A stretch of 22,833 nt of DNA, taken from Lachnospiraceae bacterium UBA7202. GTDB lineage: Bacteria; Bacillota; Clostridia; Lachnospirales; Lachnospiraceae. The position numbers were made by a program, and so were the translations under genes. Positions within the stretch are counted from its first letter, which is position 1. Every line of letters starts with the position of its first letter. Where the stretch lies: contig DKUO01000034.1 of assembly GCA_002490705.1 (NCBI GenBank), positions 1 to 22,833 of the forward strand. Direction: 5' to 3'. The notes under the pieces were generated by a model. It saw only the letters and a program-made list of their open reading frames with translations, did not search any database and was not told where the DNA came from. Shown here in pieces: positions 1 through 6,545 of this stretch.

Positions 1-27
1 CGCGCCCATGGCGCGCAAACCAAAGAC

Positions 28-50
28 AGAGGAGCGCTATAAGCTCCTCT
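28..50. other. Perfect 8-bp hairpin downstream of the sirtuin gene
   Basis: Arms AGAGGAGC (28-35) and GCTCCTCT (43-50) are perfectly complementary around a 7-base loop. The hairpin lies about 115 bases past the sirtuin stop and could end that minus-strand transcript, or end a plus-strand gene entering from outside the window. Neither side has a clean T tract (minus side reads GTCTTTGGTTT), so a canonical intrinsic terminator is not demonstrated. Confidence 0.4.
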
Positions 51-165
51 GATCAATAAAAATTATGCTGTTATATCAAAATCACCCGTATTTATTCAGC
101 CACCTCAAGAAGTTTTTGGGTGACACGATTATTGACATCTAAATAATACTTTAATTCAGCACTGT

Positions 166-963
166 TTACCTAATCTGATTCATCACCTTACCAATACTGT
201 CATGAAATACAAGATCCGCCCTGCCCTCCATCTTCGTTTTGCCTTTATTGATAATCACAAGATACTTCCCATGATACATATGCGCAAGCTGCGCTGCACT
301 CCCCACCTCCAATGAGGTTCCGCCAATGATTAGGCAATCCGCATACCTAATGAGTGCGATGGCTTCTTCATATGCTCTTTGTGGCAGGAACTCTCCATAC
401 AATGTCACATCAGGACGTATCATCTTGCCACACTTCGGGCAGCGCGGTATTTCCTCTGTATCTTCAAAAATATACTCTGTCCCATATTCCGCACGGCAGC
501 TTACACAATAGCAGCGGAGCGCACTTCCATGAATCTCCCACACTTTCTTACTCCCTGCCTTCTGATGCAGTCCATCAATATTCTGAGTGATAATTCCATC
601 CAGCTTTCCCTGCAGCTCCATTTCCGCCAGTTTCTTATGCGCATCATTGGGCTGGAAAGTCCGACAATCCAGATTCTTTCGGAAATAAGAAAAAAATATC
701 TCTGGCTTCTTATTCAGACAATCATAGCTGAGCAGATACTCCGGTTTATACGTACGAAATTTACGGTCCTGCTTATTATATAACCCGTCCTTACTCCGAA
801 AATCTGGTATCCCGCTCTCTGTGGAGACGCCTGCTCCGCCAAGAAAAACGATATGCTTCGATTCTTCTATAATTTCATTCAACACATCTATTTTCTGCTC
901 ACCATTCAGCGAACGAAAGAATTTCTCCTTTTCCTTCAAAGATAAAAACTCTGGTAACATCAT
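166..963 (-). CDS. NAD-dependent protein deacylase, SIR2 family (CobB-like)
   Basis: Sirtuin of 265 aa, the usual size of a single-domain bacterial deacylase. It removes acyl groups from lysines using NAD and acts in the cytoplasm. Visible motifs: the NAD-binding GAGVSTESGIPDFR at residues 43-56, TQNIDGLH at 126-133, the catalytic His in EIHGS (H145), a structural zinc site (C153/C156 and C175/C178), and GGTSLEV near 214-220. The zinc cysteines and lack of extra domains argue for a housekeeping deacylase rather than a defence-type SIR2 effector. The start has no strong ribosome binding site of its own; its ATG overlaps the stop of a 52-codon ORF as ATGA, suggesting translational coupling. A further open stretch in the -1 frame follows the stop (92-169; see findings). 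Family call is secure; substrate unknown. Confidence 0.95.
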   Translation of the reverse strand: MMLPEFLSLKEKEKFFRSLNGEQKIDVLNEIIEESKHIVFLGGAGVSTESGIPDFRSKDGLYNKQDRKFRTYKPEYLLSYDCLNKKPEIFFSYFRKNLDCRTFQPNDAHKKLAEMELQGKLDGIITQNIDGLHQKAGSKKVWEIHGSALRCYCVSCRAEYGTEYIFEDTEEIPRCPKCGKMIRPDVTLYGEFLPQRAYEEAIALIRYADCLIIGGTSLEVGSAAQLAHMYHGKYLVIINKGKTKMEGRADLVFHDSIGKVMNQIR

Positions 964-1118
964 ACTTTCTGCAAATACCTTTTCCGGCTCTCCCTTGCCC
1001 TTGCTATGATAGCTTTATTTTTTTCTATACTTTTTTCCAATTCTTTTTCATCAACCTTATAATTTGGATCAGGAAGAAAAATTTCCAAAGGTTTAAAATC
1101 ATATTCTACATCATTCAA
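960..1118 (-). CDS. Small 52-aa charged protein, TTG start, coupled to the sirtuin gene
   Basis: This short frame starts at TTG 1118-1116 and stops at TGA 962-960, overlapping the sirtuin ATG as ATGA. A purine-rich GAGAGGA lies about 10 bases before the TTG. The predicted peptide is rich in Lys and Glu with a basic tail (ends RESRKRYLQKV), so it is protein-like rather than random. An in-frame TGA lies five codons before the TTG, so the frame cannot extend further. I do not recognise a family. It could be a genuine small partner of the sirtuin, or the 3' remnant of a longer gene that lost its beginning. It follows the toxin-antitoxin pair on the same strand, 58 bases after the toxin stop. Confidence 0.5.
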   Translation of the reverse strand: MNDVEYDFKPLEIFLPDPNYKVDEKELEKSIEKNKAIIARARESRKRYLQKV

Positions 1119-1176
1119 AACATAACTTTCCTCTCATCTTAAATGGTGAACCGCTACAGATATAAAATCATGCAGA

Positions 1177-1683
1177 TTAATACTGAATGTCCAAACCTAC
1201 ATGAGTCATTACTATATTGCAAACGGTTTCGCTTAATCTGATTTTATTTTCAAGCATTATATCTATACATTCTTTGACTTTTTCTGCCTGAATCAAACCT
1301 TTATCATATGCCAACATCAGAATACCCGCTGTCCCGATATGTCTTACATTAAGTCGTTTGGCCACCCTTCTTCCCTTCTGTTCATCCATCAATAAAAGAT
1401 CTGCCTTTTGTTCGTCATACATAATAAGTGCTGCGCTTTCTCCTTCGTCTAACCCGGTAACCGCACGGAGAACGCTCACCGATTTTATATTTTCTACTTC
1501 AGCAGCCAGAAGGAAATCTGTGCTTTTAATAATCTCTGCCTCATTTACATACACTGGATTTTCTGTAAGTTCTCTATAAACAGCCTGCGGCATTAAAACC
1601 TTATTATATAATTTTTGTAATAATTCTAATTGCCCTGCTTTAAGTAGCGATACAATCGGGGTTGTATCCGAAATCACAATCAT
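1177..1683 (-). CDS. DUF3368 PIN-like domain protein, probable toxin of a type II module
   Basis: This 168-aa protein begins with the PIN-like strand VISDTTPIVSLLK (D6). It has an early acidic residue in VYREL (E38), a GLDEGESAA segment (E82) and LLLMDEQKGR (D100), which together resemble the acidic metal site of PIN-type RNases. DUF3368 proteins are commonly paired with UPF0175 proteins; here the partner lies immediately upstream and the two genes overlap by 4 bases (ATGA). By family, the likely role is an RNA-cleaving toxin. Activity is inferred, since DUF3368 members are poorly tested. Base composition is more AT-rich than most of the window, fitting horizontal acquisition. Confidence 0.85.
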   Translation of the reverse strand: MIVISDTTPIVSLLKAGQLELLQKLYNKVLMPQAVYRELTENPVYVNEAEIIKSTDFLLAAEVENIKSVSVLRAVTGLDEGESAALIMYDEQKADLLLMDEQKGRRVAKRLNVRHIGTAGILMLAYDKGLIQAEKVKECIDIMLENKIRLSETVCNIVMTHVGLDIQY

Positions 1684-1955
1684 TTCATCACTTCCTTCAG
1701 ATATCTGACCGTTTCAAGTTCCTCCTCTATTTCATCTTCTGACATCTCAATATATGACAACCCCATTTTTCCATATAAAGTAATCAAATCCATTTTGAAG
1801 ATCCCAAGAATCTCAGCCGCTCTCCCATGTGAAATTGTTCCCTGTTGTATATAAGGATATAATATCATAGCATTTATTTTAAGCTGTTCATCTTTGTTTG
1901 ATGGCATTGCAAACTCTATCATTTCATCAGGTATTTCTATGCTTACTACTGCCAT
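1680..1955 (-). CDS. UPF0175 family protein, probable antitoxin
   Basis: This 91-aa protein opens with a short beta-type segment (VVSIEIPDEM). It continues with the UPF0175 helix-turn-helix region around residues 41-67, visible as ISHGRAAEILGI followed by a short-spaced recognition-like helix and GLSYIEM. The C-terminus is acidic (EDEIEEELE), as expected for an antitoxin tail that binds its partner. It is the first gene of the pair, has a strong AAGGAGG site, and overlaps the DUF3368 gene by ATGA. As in most type II modules it probably represses its own promoter, but no operator could be defined. Confidence 0.85.
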   Translation of the reverse strand: MAVVSIEIPDEMIEFAMPSNKDEQLKINAMILYPYIQQGTISHGRAAEILGIFKMDLITLYGKMGLSYIEMSEDEIEEELETVRYLKEVMK

Positions 1956-2017
1956 TGCTTTTCCTCCTTAAATTTTATACAAGCTACTTTAAATATCTCT
2001 TATATTTATTTTATATT

Positions 2018-2046
2018 ATTATATACCCCAAAAGTCATTTCCTCAA
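2018..2046 (-). promoter_or_regulatory. Sigma-A promoter of the UPF0175-DUF3368 operon
   Basis: On the minus strand, a -35 of TTGAGG (2046-2041), a 17-base spacer and a perfect -10 TATAAT (2023-2018). This predicts a leader of about 55 bases before the UPF0175 start. The 200 bases from 1956 to 2154 otherwise hold only AT-rich sequence. Confidence 0.65.
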
Positions 2047-2154
2047 TCTCTTCTATACACGAATTCTGTTCACCATTATGTGTGTTCCATACAGTCCATT
2101 TCAGTATTAAGAACCCGCGTCTTATTGTGGGCGGTCACCAATGTCGGTTTGTTT

Positions 2155-2694
2155 CTATTTTCGTTCCTTTAACGCCATTCTCACTACCCGTGTTCTGTTA
2201 TACCTCTGCATAATGACAAACACAGAATCAAACAGGGCGCCGCAGACTGACGTTATGAGAAATACAGGAAACGCCCCAAACCATCTGGCCGCAATAAGCG
2301 GCAAAAAACTAAGCGCCATATTCGTTTCATGCACCAGCTCAGCCTGACACATCGCCTGCGCAATCTCATGCCATGTATGTTTTTTGATGGAAAAGTTTTC
2401 CGGATTATAGGCAGGCAGTTTATTCTTCCATTTTTTTACTTTCAAAAACTGATATAACCTGTTTTCCCACGAATATATTTGAAACCACCTTTTTGTATAG
2501 TCAGCTCGGTTTTTCATGATCATATTGTAAAGCCATCCAACCAGTAATCTCATGCCCAAATGATAGAATATTGTCGCAAATGTAATAGCTAATGTTAAGT
2601 ATATATCTCTGTCAAAGTAACAACACAATATACCTGCTATTACCGTTACCACAAAAGAAAAAACCGTTATCCGTCTCATCCCTGTTTTTGCCAT
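2155..2694 (-). CDS. CrtO-like integral membrane acyltransferase homologue
   Basis: Using ATG 2694 the product has 179 aa. A GTG 30 bases upstream is possible, but GGGGGTG sits just before this ATG. Hydrophobic segments lie near residues 10-26, 32-58 and 128-162. The motifs KVKKWKNKLP (residues 85-94), ELVHETN (119-125) and IMQRYNRTR (161-169) correspond to KWK, ELIHW and QRYNRPR motifs of the staphylococcal glycosyl-diaponeurosporenoate acyltransferase CrtO. CrtO esterifies a fatty acid to a sugar in staphyloxanthin synthesis. No carotenoid gene is nearby, so a different acyl acceptor is likely and only the family is claimed. The gene is divergent from the alpha/beta hydrolase. Confidence 0.8.
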   Translation of the reverse strand: MAKTGMRRITVFSFVVTVIAGILCCYFDRDIYLTLAITFATIFYHLGMRLLVGWLYNMIMKNRADYTKRWFQIYSWENRLYQFLKVKKWKNKLPAYNPENFSIKKHTWHEIAQAMCQAELVHETNMALSFLPLIAARWFGAFPVFLITSVCGALFDSVFVIMQRYNRTRVVRMALKERK

Positions 2695-2804
2695 ACCGCA
2701 CCCCCGCAAGTCTCTTATCCGCACGCATTTCTCTACCGCTTGATTTTACCAGAACATTGCCTATTATCATTTTACCATAGAAGCGCGCCTGTCTCCACGA
2801 AAGT

Positions 2805-2833
2805 TTGCCGCCGTAAAGAGCCTGTGATATAAT
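2805..2833 (+). promoter_or_regulatory. Sigma-A promoter of the alpha/beta hydrolase gene
   Basis: A -35 of TTGCCG (2805-2810), a 17-base spacer and a perfect -10 TATAAT (2828-2833), with an upstream TGA giving an extended -10 (TG-A-TATAAT). Transcription would start about 35-40 bases before the ATG at 2877. Confidence 0.7.
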
Positions 2834-2876
2834 CAAAAAAGTTTCTATTTTGAATCTGGAAAAAAGGAAAAAAATA

Positions 2877-3713
2877 ATGACGGAAAAGACATATGCCACG
2901 CCTTGCGGAGCCATTCATTACTGGATCAACGAAAGGAAAAGAAACGATCAACCGACCCTGATTTTTCTGCCCGGCTTGACTGCGGATCACAGATTGTTTG
3001 ACAAACAGATCGCTTATTTTGAAAACACGTATCAGACATTTGTCTGGGACGCTCCCGGACATGCCTCGTCATGGCCCTTTTCCTTTACCTTCAGTTTATT
3101 GGACAAGGCAAGGTGGCTGGATGAGATTTTGAAAGCCGAAGAGATCGAAAAGCCGGTTATCGTCGGTCAGTCCATGGGCGGCTATGTGGGACAAGCCTAT
3201 GCGGAATTATTCCCAGACAGGTTAAAGGGCTTTATCTCCATAGATTCCGCACCTCTGCAAAGATGTTATGTGACAGGTATTGAACTCTGGCTTTTGAAAA
3301 GAATGGAACCCGTCTACCGCCATTATCCTTGGAAATCTCTTACAAAAGCAGGATGCAACGGCGTTGCCACATCCGAGTATGGCAGACAGTTAATGCGAAA
3401 TATGATTTCCGTATACGAAGGCGATCAAAAACGTTATGCTCAAATAGCCGGTCATGGATTCAAAATACTGGCGGAGGCAATGGAAGCAGACCTGCCCTAT
3501 AAACTACCCTGTCCGGCATTGCTCATCTGCGGGGAAAAAGATCATGCCGGCTCCTGCATCCGGTACACAAAAGCCTGGCACAAAAAGACGGGGATACCTG
3601 TTGCGTGGATCAAAGACGCCGGTCATAATTCCAACACAGACAAACCGAATGAAGTAAATCAACTCATCGAAAATTTTCTTAAGGCATTAACTAACCTGCC
3701 TCCTAATAGGTAA
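2877..3713 (+). CDS. Alpha/beta hydrolase fold protein
   Basis: The ATG at 2877 is preferred over an upstream TTG because AAAAAGGA lies 8 bases before it, giving 278 aa. The complete triad of the fold is visible: nucleophile S99 in the elbow GQSMGG (residues 97-102), an acid in CGEKDHAG (D222), and the base in DAGHNSN (H250). An oxyanion-region motif LPGLTADH lies near residues 31-38, and a cap-like region spans roughly 125-205. There is no signal peptide, so it is cytoplasmic. The substrate cannot be read from the sequence; esterase, lactonase and C-C hydrolase are all possible. It is a single-gene unit with its own promoter, convergent with the HD-domain gene after only 8 bases. Confidence 0.9.
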   Translation: MTEKTYATPCGAIHYWINERKRNDQPTLIFLPGLTADHRLFDKQIAYFENTYQTFVWDAPGHASSWPFSFTFSLLDKARWLDEILKAEEIEKPVIVGQSMGGYVGQAYAELFPDRLKGFISIDSAPLQRCYVTGIELWLLKRMEPVYRHYPWKSLTKAGCNGVATSEYGRQLMRNMISVYEGDQKRYAQIAGHGFKILAEAMEADLPYKLPCPALLICGEKDHAGSCIRYTKAWHKKTGIPVAWIKDAGHNSNTDKPNEVNQLIENFLKALTNLPPNR

Positions 3714-3721
3714 CAACCCTC

Positions 3722-4321
3722 CTACCGAAAACTGTTTTCTACAACGCCCGGAAGGAGGGTATAAATGGAACAGCCGATTTTCTGTTCAAACAGTTCTTTA
3801 ATCTCTAAAATCTTTTTCCATCTGTCTATGGTCGCCGGGTGAACGCCGTACCGTATCGTCACATCTACAAATCTCTTCTCCAAAAGGCAGAAACCCGTAG
3901 GCAGAGCCAGCGAGTCGCATAACTGCACCAACCGGTCATAATCATCATAGACCGCATTTGCGACAAACTCTTTCATAAACAGATAATCCTCTTTACTGAC
4001 ATCGAATTTCCCAATGGAGGTGTCAATATCCTGTATCATGAACGCGTGGGAAATACAGATCTGCGCCGCCTTTTCCCATCCGCGTTCCATACAATAGCGA
4101 TAGCCGTCTATCAGATGCCGTTCTGAACAGACTCCGGCATAGCGCCCAATATCGTGTAGCAGCCCGAAAAGATAAGCCTGCTCTGCGGATAGGTTTTTAC
4201 AACGCGATGCTATATTTTTGCAGGCTTCAGCTACATATCGGGAATGGTCTGTCCACGCCCCCGGATTGGATTGTGAGGCTTCTTTTAACGCCTGCTCTGC
4301 GGTTTCTCTGTTTAACTCCAT
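3722..4321 (-). CDS. HD domain-containing protein (predicted metal-dependent phosphohydrolase)
   Basis: This 199-aa protein is mostly one HD domain. The metal ligands are visible in order as H26 (DHSRYV), the HD doublet H56-D57 in LLHDIGR, and a later Asp in LVQLCDSLALP (D136). H68 and H92 may also contribute. Such proteins hydrolyse phosphate esters, often of nucleotides, and act in the cytoplasm; the substrate here is unknown. A GAAGGAG site lies 5 bases before the ATG. The gene is 36 bases downstream of the YdeI-like gene on the same strand, so the two are probably co-transcribed. Confidence 0.88.
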   Translation of the reverse strand: MELNRETAEQALKEASQSNPGAWTDHSRYVAEACKNIASRCKNLSAEQAYLFGLLHDIGRYAGVCSERHLIDGYRYCMERGWEKAAQICISHAFMIQDIDTSIGKFDVSKEDYLFMKEFVANAVYDDYDRLVQLCDSLALPTGFCLLEKRFVDVTIRYGVHPATIDRWKKILEIKELFEQKIGCSIYTLLPGVVENSFR

Positions 4322-4357
4322 GTTAGCTCCTTCAAAGGGTGGTTAAAAAAGCGCTGA

Positions 4358-4933
4358 CTACATAGGCTTCAAATTTTTATTAAGCCTGTCCACCATCCAC
4401 GCAATTCTCTTTTCCCGTCCTGCATCTGTTTTGGCGTCAAAATATGCCCGTGTATAGGTTTTCTTAACCGATAAAGGCATCGCCTGAAAATTTGTGCCGG
4501 CGGGCTCGTATCCTTCCAGCAATGCAGACACGCAGGCGATTTGTTCCTCCGTAATCTCAGCGGGTTTTGGCGCATCCCATTGACCGTTTCTTTTGGCTTC
4601 CTCTATTTTCTTTCTGCCAAAATCAGTCATAATCCCCTGCTCTTCCAGTTTTTTGACCAATTTCTTATTTTTCTCCGACCACTTGCTCTTCTCCCGGCGC
4701 ATGGAAAAATATTTCCTATAAGTTTGATCGTCGATGCTCTGCATCTGTCCGTCAATCCATCCGAAGCAGAGCGCCTCTTCCAACGCTTCCTCCGCTTTTA
4801 TCGTTTTCGGTCCGCCAGTTTTTCCAAACAAAAGCCAAACGCCCTCCTCTGACTGGCAATGAGAGCAAAGCCATTCCCTGAATTCTTCTCTGTTCAAAAA
4901 TTCCAGGACAGATACTTCTGCTTTTCTCTTCAT
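4358..4933 (-). CDS. YdeI/OmpD-associated family protein
   Basis: This 191-aa protein has the family layout: an N-terminal region with REEFREWL and GVWLLFGK, the conserved EEALCFGWIDG (residues 52-62), the YRKYFSMRREKSKWSEKN stretch (about 72-89), and a C-terminal domain ending EKRIAWMVDRLNK typical of the YdeI/OmpD-associated domain. Members are linked to resistance to cationic peptides or bacteriocins in some bacteria, but the biochemical activity is not settled and no function is asserted here. Its ribosome-binding region is unusual: an 11-G run ends 10 bases before the ATG. The gene heads a two-gene unit with the HD-domain protein and is divergent from dcd. Confidence 0.85.
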   Translation of the reverse strand: MKRKAEVSVLEFLNREEFREWLCSHCQSEEGVWLLFGKTGGPKTIKAEEALEEALCFGWIDGQMQSIDDQTYRKYFSMRREKSKWSEKNKKLVKKLEEQGIMTDFGRKKIEEAKRNGQWDAPKPAEITEEQIACVSALLEGYEPAGTNFQAMPLSVKKTYTRAYFDAKTDAGREKRIAWMVDRLNKNLKPM

Positions 4934-4941
4934 GACGTTCT

Positions 4942-4952
4942 CCCCCCCCCCC
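4942..4952 (-). repeat. Homopolymeric G11 tract in the leader of the YdeI-like gene
   Basis: Eleven consecutive C on the plus strand read as eleven G on the coding strand, followed by AGAACGTC and the ATG at 4933. The tract overlaps the position of the ribosome binding site, so its length could affect initiation. Long G runs are prone to slipped-strand mispairing. Confidence 0.9.
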
Positions 4953-4968
4953 TATCTCCAAAAACTAA

Positions 4969-4998
4969 TTGCCCGCCTTAAAACACATGTGATACAAT
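4969..4998 (+). promoter_or_regulatory. Probable promoter of the dCTP deaminase gene
   Basis: A -35 of TTGCCC (4969-4974), an 18-base spacer and a -10 of TACAAT (4993-4998) preceded by TGA, giving an extended -10. The inferred leader is about 55 bases and ends in GGAGGT before the ATG at 5061. Confidence 0.6.
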
Positions 4999-5060
4999 CA
5001 CCCTATATAACGGCAACATGAAAACCGGCCCTACAGACCCCTATTGTGGAGGTATACCAA

Positions 5061-5588
5061 ATGATTCTATCTGACAAAACAATCCAGTCTTTACTGCAAA
5101 ATGGCACTTTATCCATATCGCCGCTTGAAGACGATCAGATTCAGCCTGCCAGTGTCGATATCCGGCTCGGTAACACATTCAGCATTGTGGAAGATTCTTC
5201 CACAGGTATCCTTACCTTTACCAATAAAATCGCTTACAAAGAAATGCAGGCGGAAACTTATCTTCTTTTACCGAGTCAGTTTGTTCTGGCAACTACAAAA
5301 GAATACATCAGCCTGCCCGACGACCTGACGGCTTTTGTGGAAGGCCGCAGTTCCCTCGGCCGCATGGGACTATTTATCCAAAATGCAGGCTGGGTCGATC
5401 CCGGTTTCTCGGGCGAAATTACACTGGAATTGTTTAACGCAAACCGCTGTGCCATCGAATTACAAGCGGGCCGCAGAATCGGACAGTTGGTATTTGCCCG
5501 AATGGATCAGGCCGCATTACATCCGTACCGCGGCAAATATCAGGGACAGCGGGGCGCTACCGGTTCTAAAGTGTACCTGGACGAGTAA
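5061..5588 (+). CDS. dcd: dCTP deaminase (possibly bifunctional deaminase/dUTPase)
   Basis: ATG 5061 follows GGAGGT by 7 bases; the upstream GTG at 5046 overlaps that site and is less likely. The 175-aa product has the Dcd layout: IQPASVDIRLG (27-37), LPSQFVLATTKEYISLP (70-86), GRSSLGRMGL (95-104), AGWVDPGFSGEITLEL (109-124) with the predicted catalytic E123, and IGQLVF (140-145). Its C-terminal KYQGQRGATGS resembles the bifunctional DCD-DUT enzymes of Mycobacterium and Methanocaldococcus, which convert dCTP directly to dUMP, rather than the E. coli deaminase. That choice is inference from motif resemblance. The enzyme is cytoplasmic and supplies dUMP for thymidylate synthesis. Confidence 0.93.
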   Translation: MILSDKTIQSLLQNGTLSISPLEDDQIQPASVDIRLGNTFSIVEDSSTGILTFTNKIAYKEMQAETYLLLPSQFVLATTKEYISLPDDLTAFVEGRSSLGRMGLFIQNAGWVDPGFSGEITLELFNANRCAIELQAGRRIGQLVFARMDQAALHPYRGKYQGQRGATGSKVYLDE

Positions 5589-5710
5589 TGCGGTGATCGG
5601 TTCGGCCCTCATTCATCATCCCAAAAATATCTTAACTAATTATAACTATAGCATACCGCTCCCTGTTCTTACAATATTTTCGAAGATAGAGCAAATCCCC
5701 AACACGGTTT

Positions 5711-5971
5711 TCAAACACCGCGCAGCGCCCCGAACAATCCCTTTTTCTCATAGGGCTCCCGGCTCACGCTTATCACATCATAGCCTGCCTTTGCTATCAC
5801 CTTCCGAAGCTCCGGTTCCGGGATCTCCCGCTCTGTCAGAATGACGGTTTCTTTCTTCGTGTGCGAGCTGGTCACTTTCTTTACCGGAAAGGCGTTCCGT
5901 ACCGCGTCATTGATATGCGTTTCGCACATCCCGCACGCCATCCCGTCAATATTTACTGTTATTTTAATCAT
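5711..5971 (-). CDS. Heavy-metal-associated (HMA) domain protein, CopZ-like
   Basis: A single 86-aa ferredoxin-like HMA domain with the metal-binding loop GMACGMC (C13-x2-C16) and an ending GYDVISV typical of the fold, followed by a short basic tail. Such proteins bind soft metals, usually Cu(I), through the two cysteines and pass them to partners in the cytoplasm. A strong AAGGAGG site precedes the ATG. It is divergent from the DtxR-family regulator and lies next to the feo operon. Small HMA proteins are often found beside feoB in Clostridia, so a link to iron rather than copper is possible. No copper ATPase is nearby. Confidence 0.88.
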   Translation of the reverse strand: MIKITVNIDGMACGMCETHINDAVRNAFPVKKVTSSHTKKETVILTEREIPEPELRKVIAKAGYDVISVSREPYEKKGLFGALRGV

Positions 5972-5999
5972 AAGCTGTTCCTCCTTTTTGGGTTAATGC

Positions 6000-6036
6000 T
6001 TGCGCCCCCTTCCTTAAAGTGTTAGGATGAACTTAC
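6000..6036 (+). promoter_or_regulatory. Tentative promoter and operator of the DtxR-family gene
   Basis: A weak -35 TTGCGC (6000-6005), a 17-base spacer and -10 TAGGAT (6023-6028). The -10 lies inside GTTAGGATGAACTTAC (6021-6036), whose outer arms GTTAG and CTTAC resemble the outer arms of the two operator candidates upstream of feoA. This suggests autoregulation but the match is partial. A separate palindrome TTTCCG-TTC-CGGAAA lies at 6043-6057. Confidence 0.3.
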
Positions 6037-6073
6037 GGACAATTTCCGTTCCGGAAAGGAGTGCAGTTACATC

Positions 6074-6466
6074 ATGAGCTATATCCAGCATAAAGCCGAG
6101 GAATCCCTTGAAGATTACCTTGAAACAATATTAATCCTGAGCAAACGCCTTTCTGTGGTACGTTCCATTGATGTGGCAACCGAACTGAATTTTTCAAAAC
6201 CCAGCGTCAGCGTGGCCATGAAAAACCTCAGAAACCGTGAATATATCACCGTTTCAGAGGACGGCTATCTCCTGTTGACAGACGAAGGTAAAAAAATCGC
6301 GGAAAGCGTCTATGAACGCCACACCCTGTTGACGGATTGGCTGGTTCACCTCGGCGTTGACCCCCAGATTGCGGCAAACGACGCCTGCAAGATGGAACAT
6401 GACATCACTCCGGAAAGCTATGAGGCAATGAAAAAATGTATCCTATCCGTTTTAGGACGTGACTAA
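6074..6466 (+). CDS. DtxR-family metal-dependent transcriptional regulator
   Basis: This 130-aa protein has an N-terminal winged helix (about residues 10-72; recognition helix near FSKPSVSVAMKNL) and a helical dimerisation/metal domain (75-130). It lacks the SH3-like third domain of DtxR, so it has MntR-like length. Predicted ligands are D14 and E17 (EDYLET), H83 (ERHTLL) and C105-x2-E108-H109 (ACKMEHD). MntR has Glu where this protein has C105; DtxR/IdeR has Cys there, favouring Fe(II) sensing, while D14 is MntR-like. AAAGGAG lies 12 bases before the ATG, a long spacing. It is convergent with feoB and very probably represses the feo operon when iron is plentiful; that is inferred from position and operators. 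Confidence 0.9.
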   Translation: MSYIQHKAEESLEDYLETILILSKRLSVVRSIDVATELNFSKPSVSVAMKNLRNREYITVSEDGYLLLTDEGKKIAESVYERHTLLTDWLVHLGVDPQIAANDACKMEHDITPESYEAMKKCILSVLGRD

Positions 6467-6481
6467 AAACATACAGGCAAT

Positions 6482-6513
6482 GGCAGCCAGAAAGAACCGG
6501 GCTGCCTTTTTTT
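6482..6513 (+). terminator. Intrinsic terminator of the DtxR-family gene
   Basis: Stem GGCAGCC (6482-6488) pairs with GGCTGCC (6500-6506) around an 11-base loop and is followed directly by seven T (6507-6513). It lies 16 bases after the stop. On the minus strand no T tract follows, so feoB transcripts need another end. Confidence 0.9.
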
Positions 6514-6545
6514 CATCTTACATCTGCACATCGCTTTCGCGAATG

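Noticed and set aside
166..1955. A SIR2-containing defence system built from the sirtuin and its toxin-like neighbours
   Set aside because: The sirtuin is the short zinc-containing CobB type with no extra effector or sensor domain, and the neighbours are an ordinary UPF0175-DUF3368 pair. Proximity alone does not support a defence system.
5589..5710. Small gene or terminator in the dcd-HMA gap
   Set aside because: No start with a binding site, no protein-like frame and no hairpin with a T tract were found; the region appears to be plain spacer.
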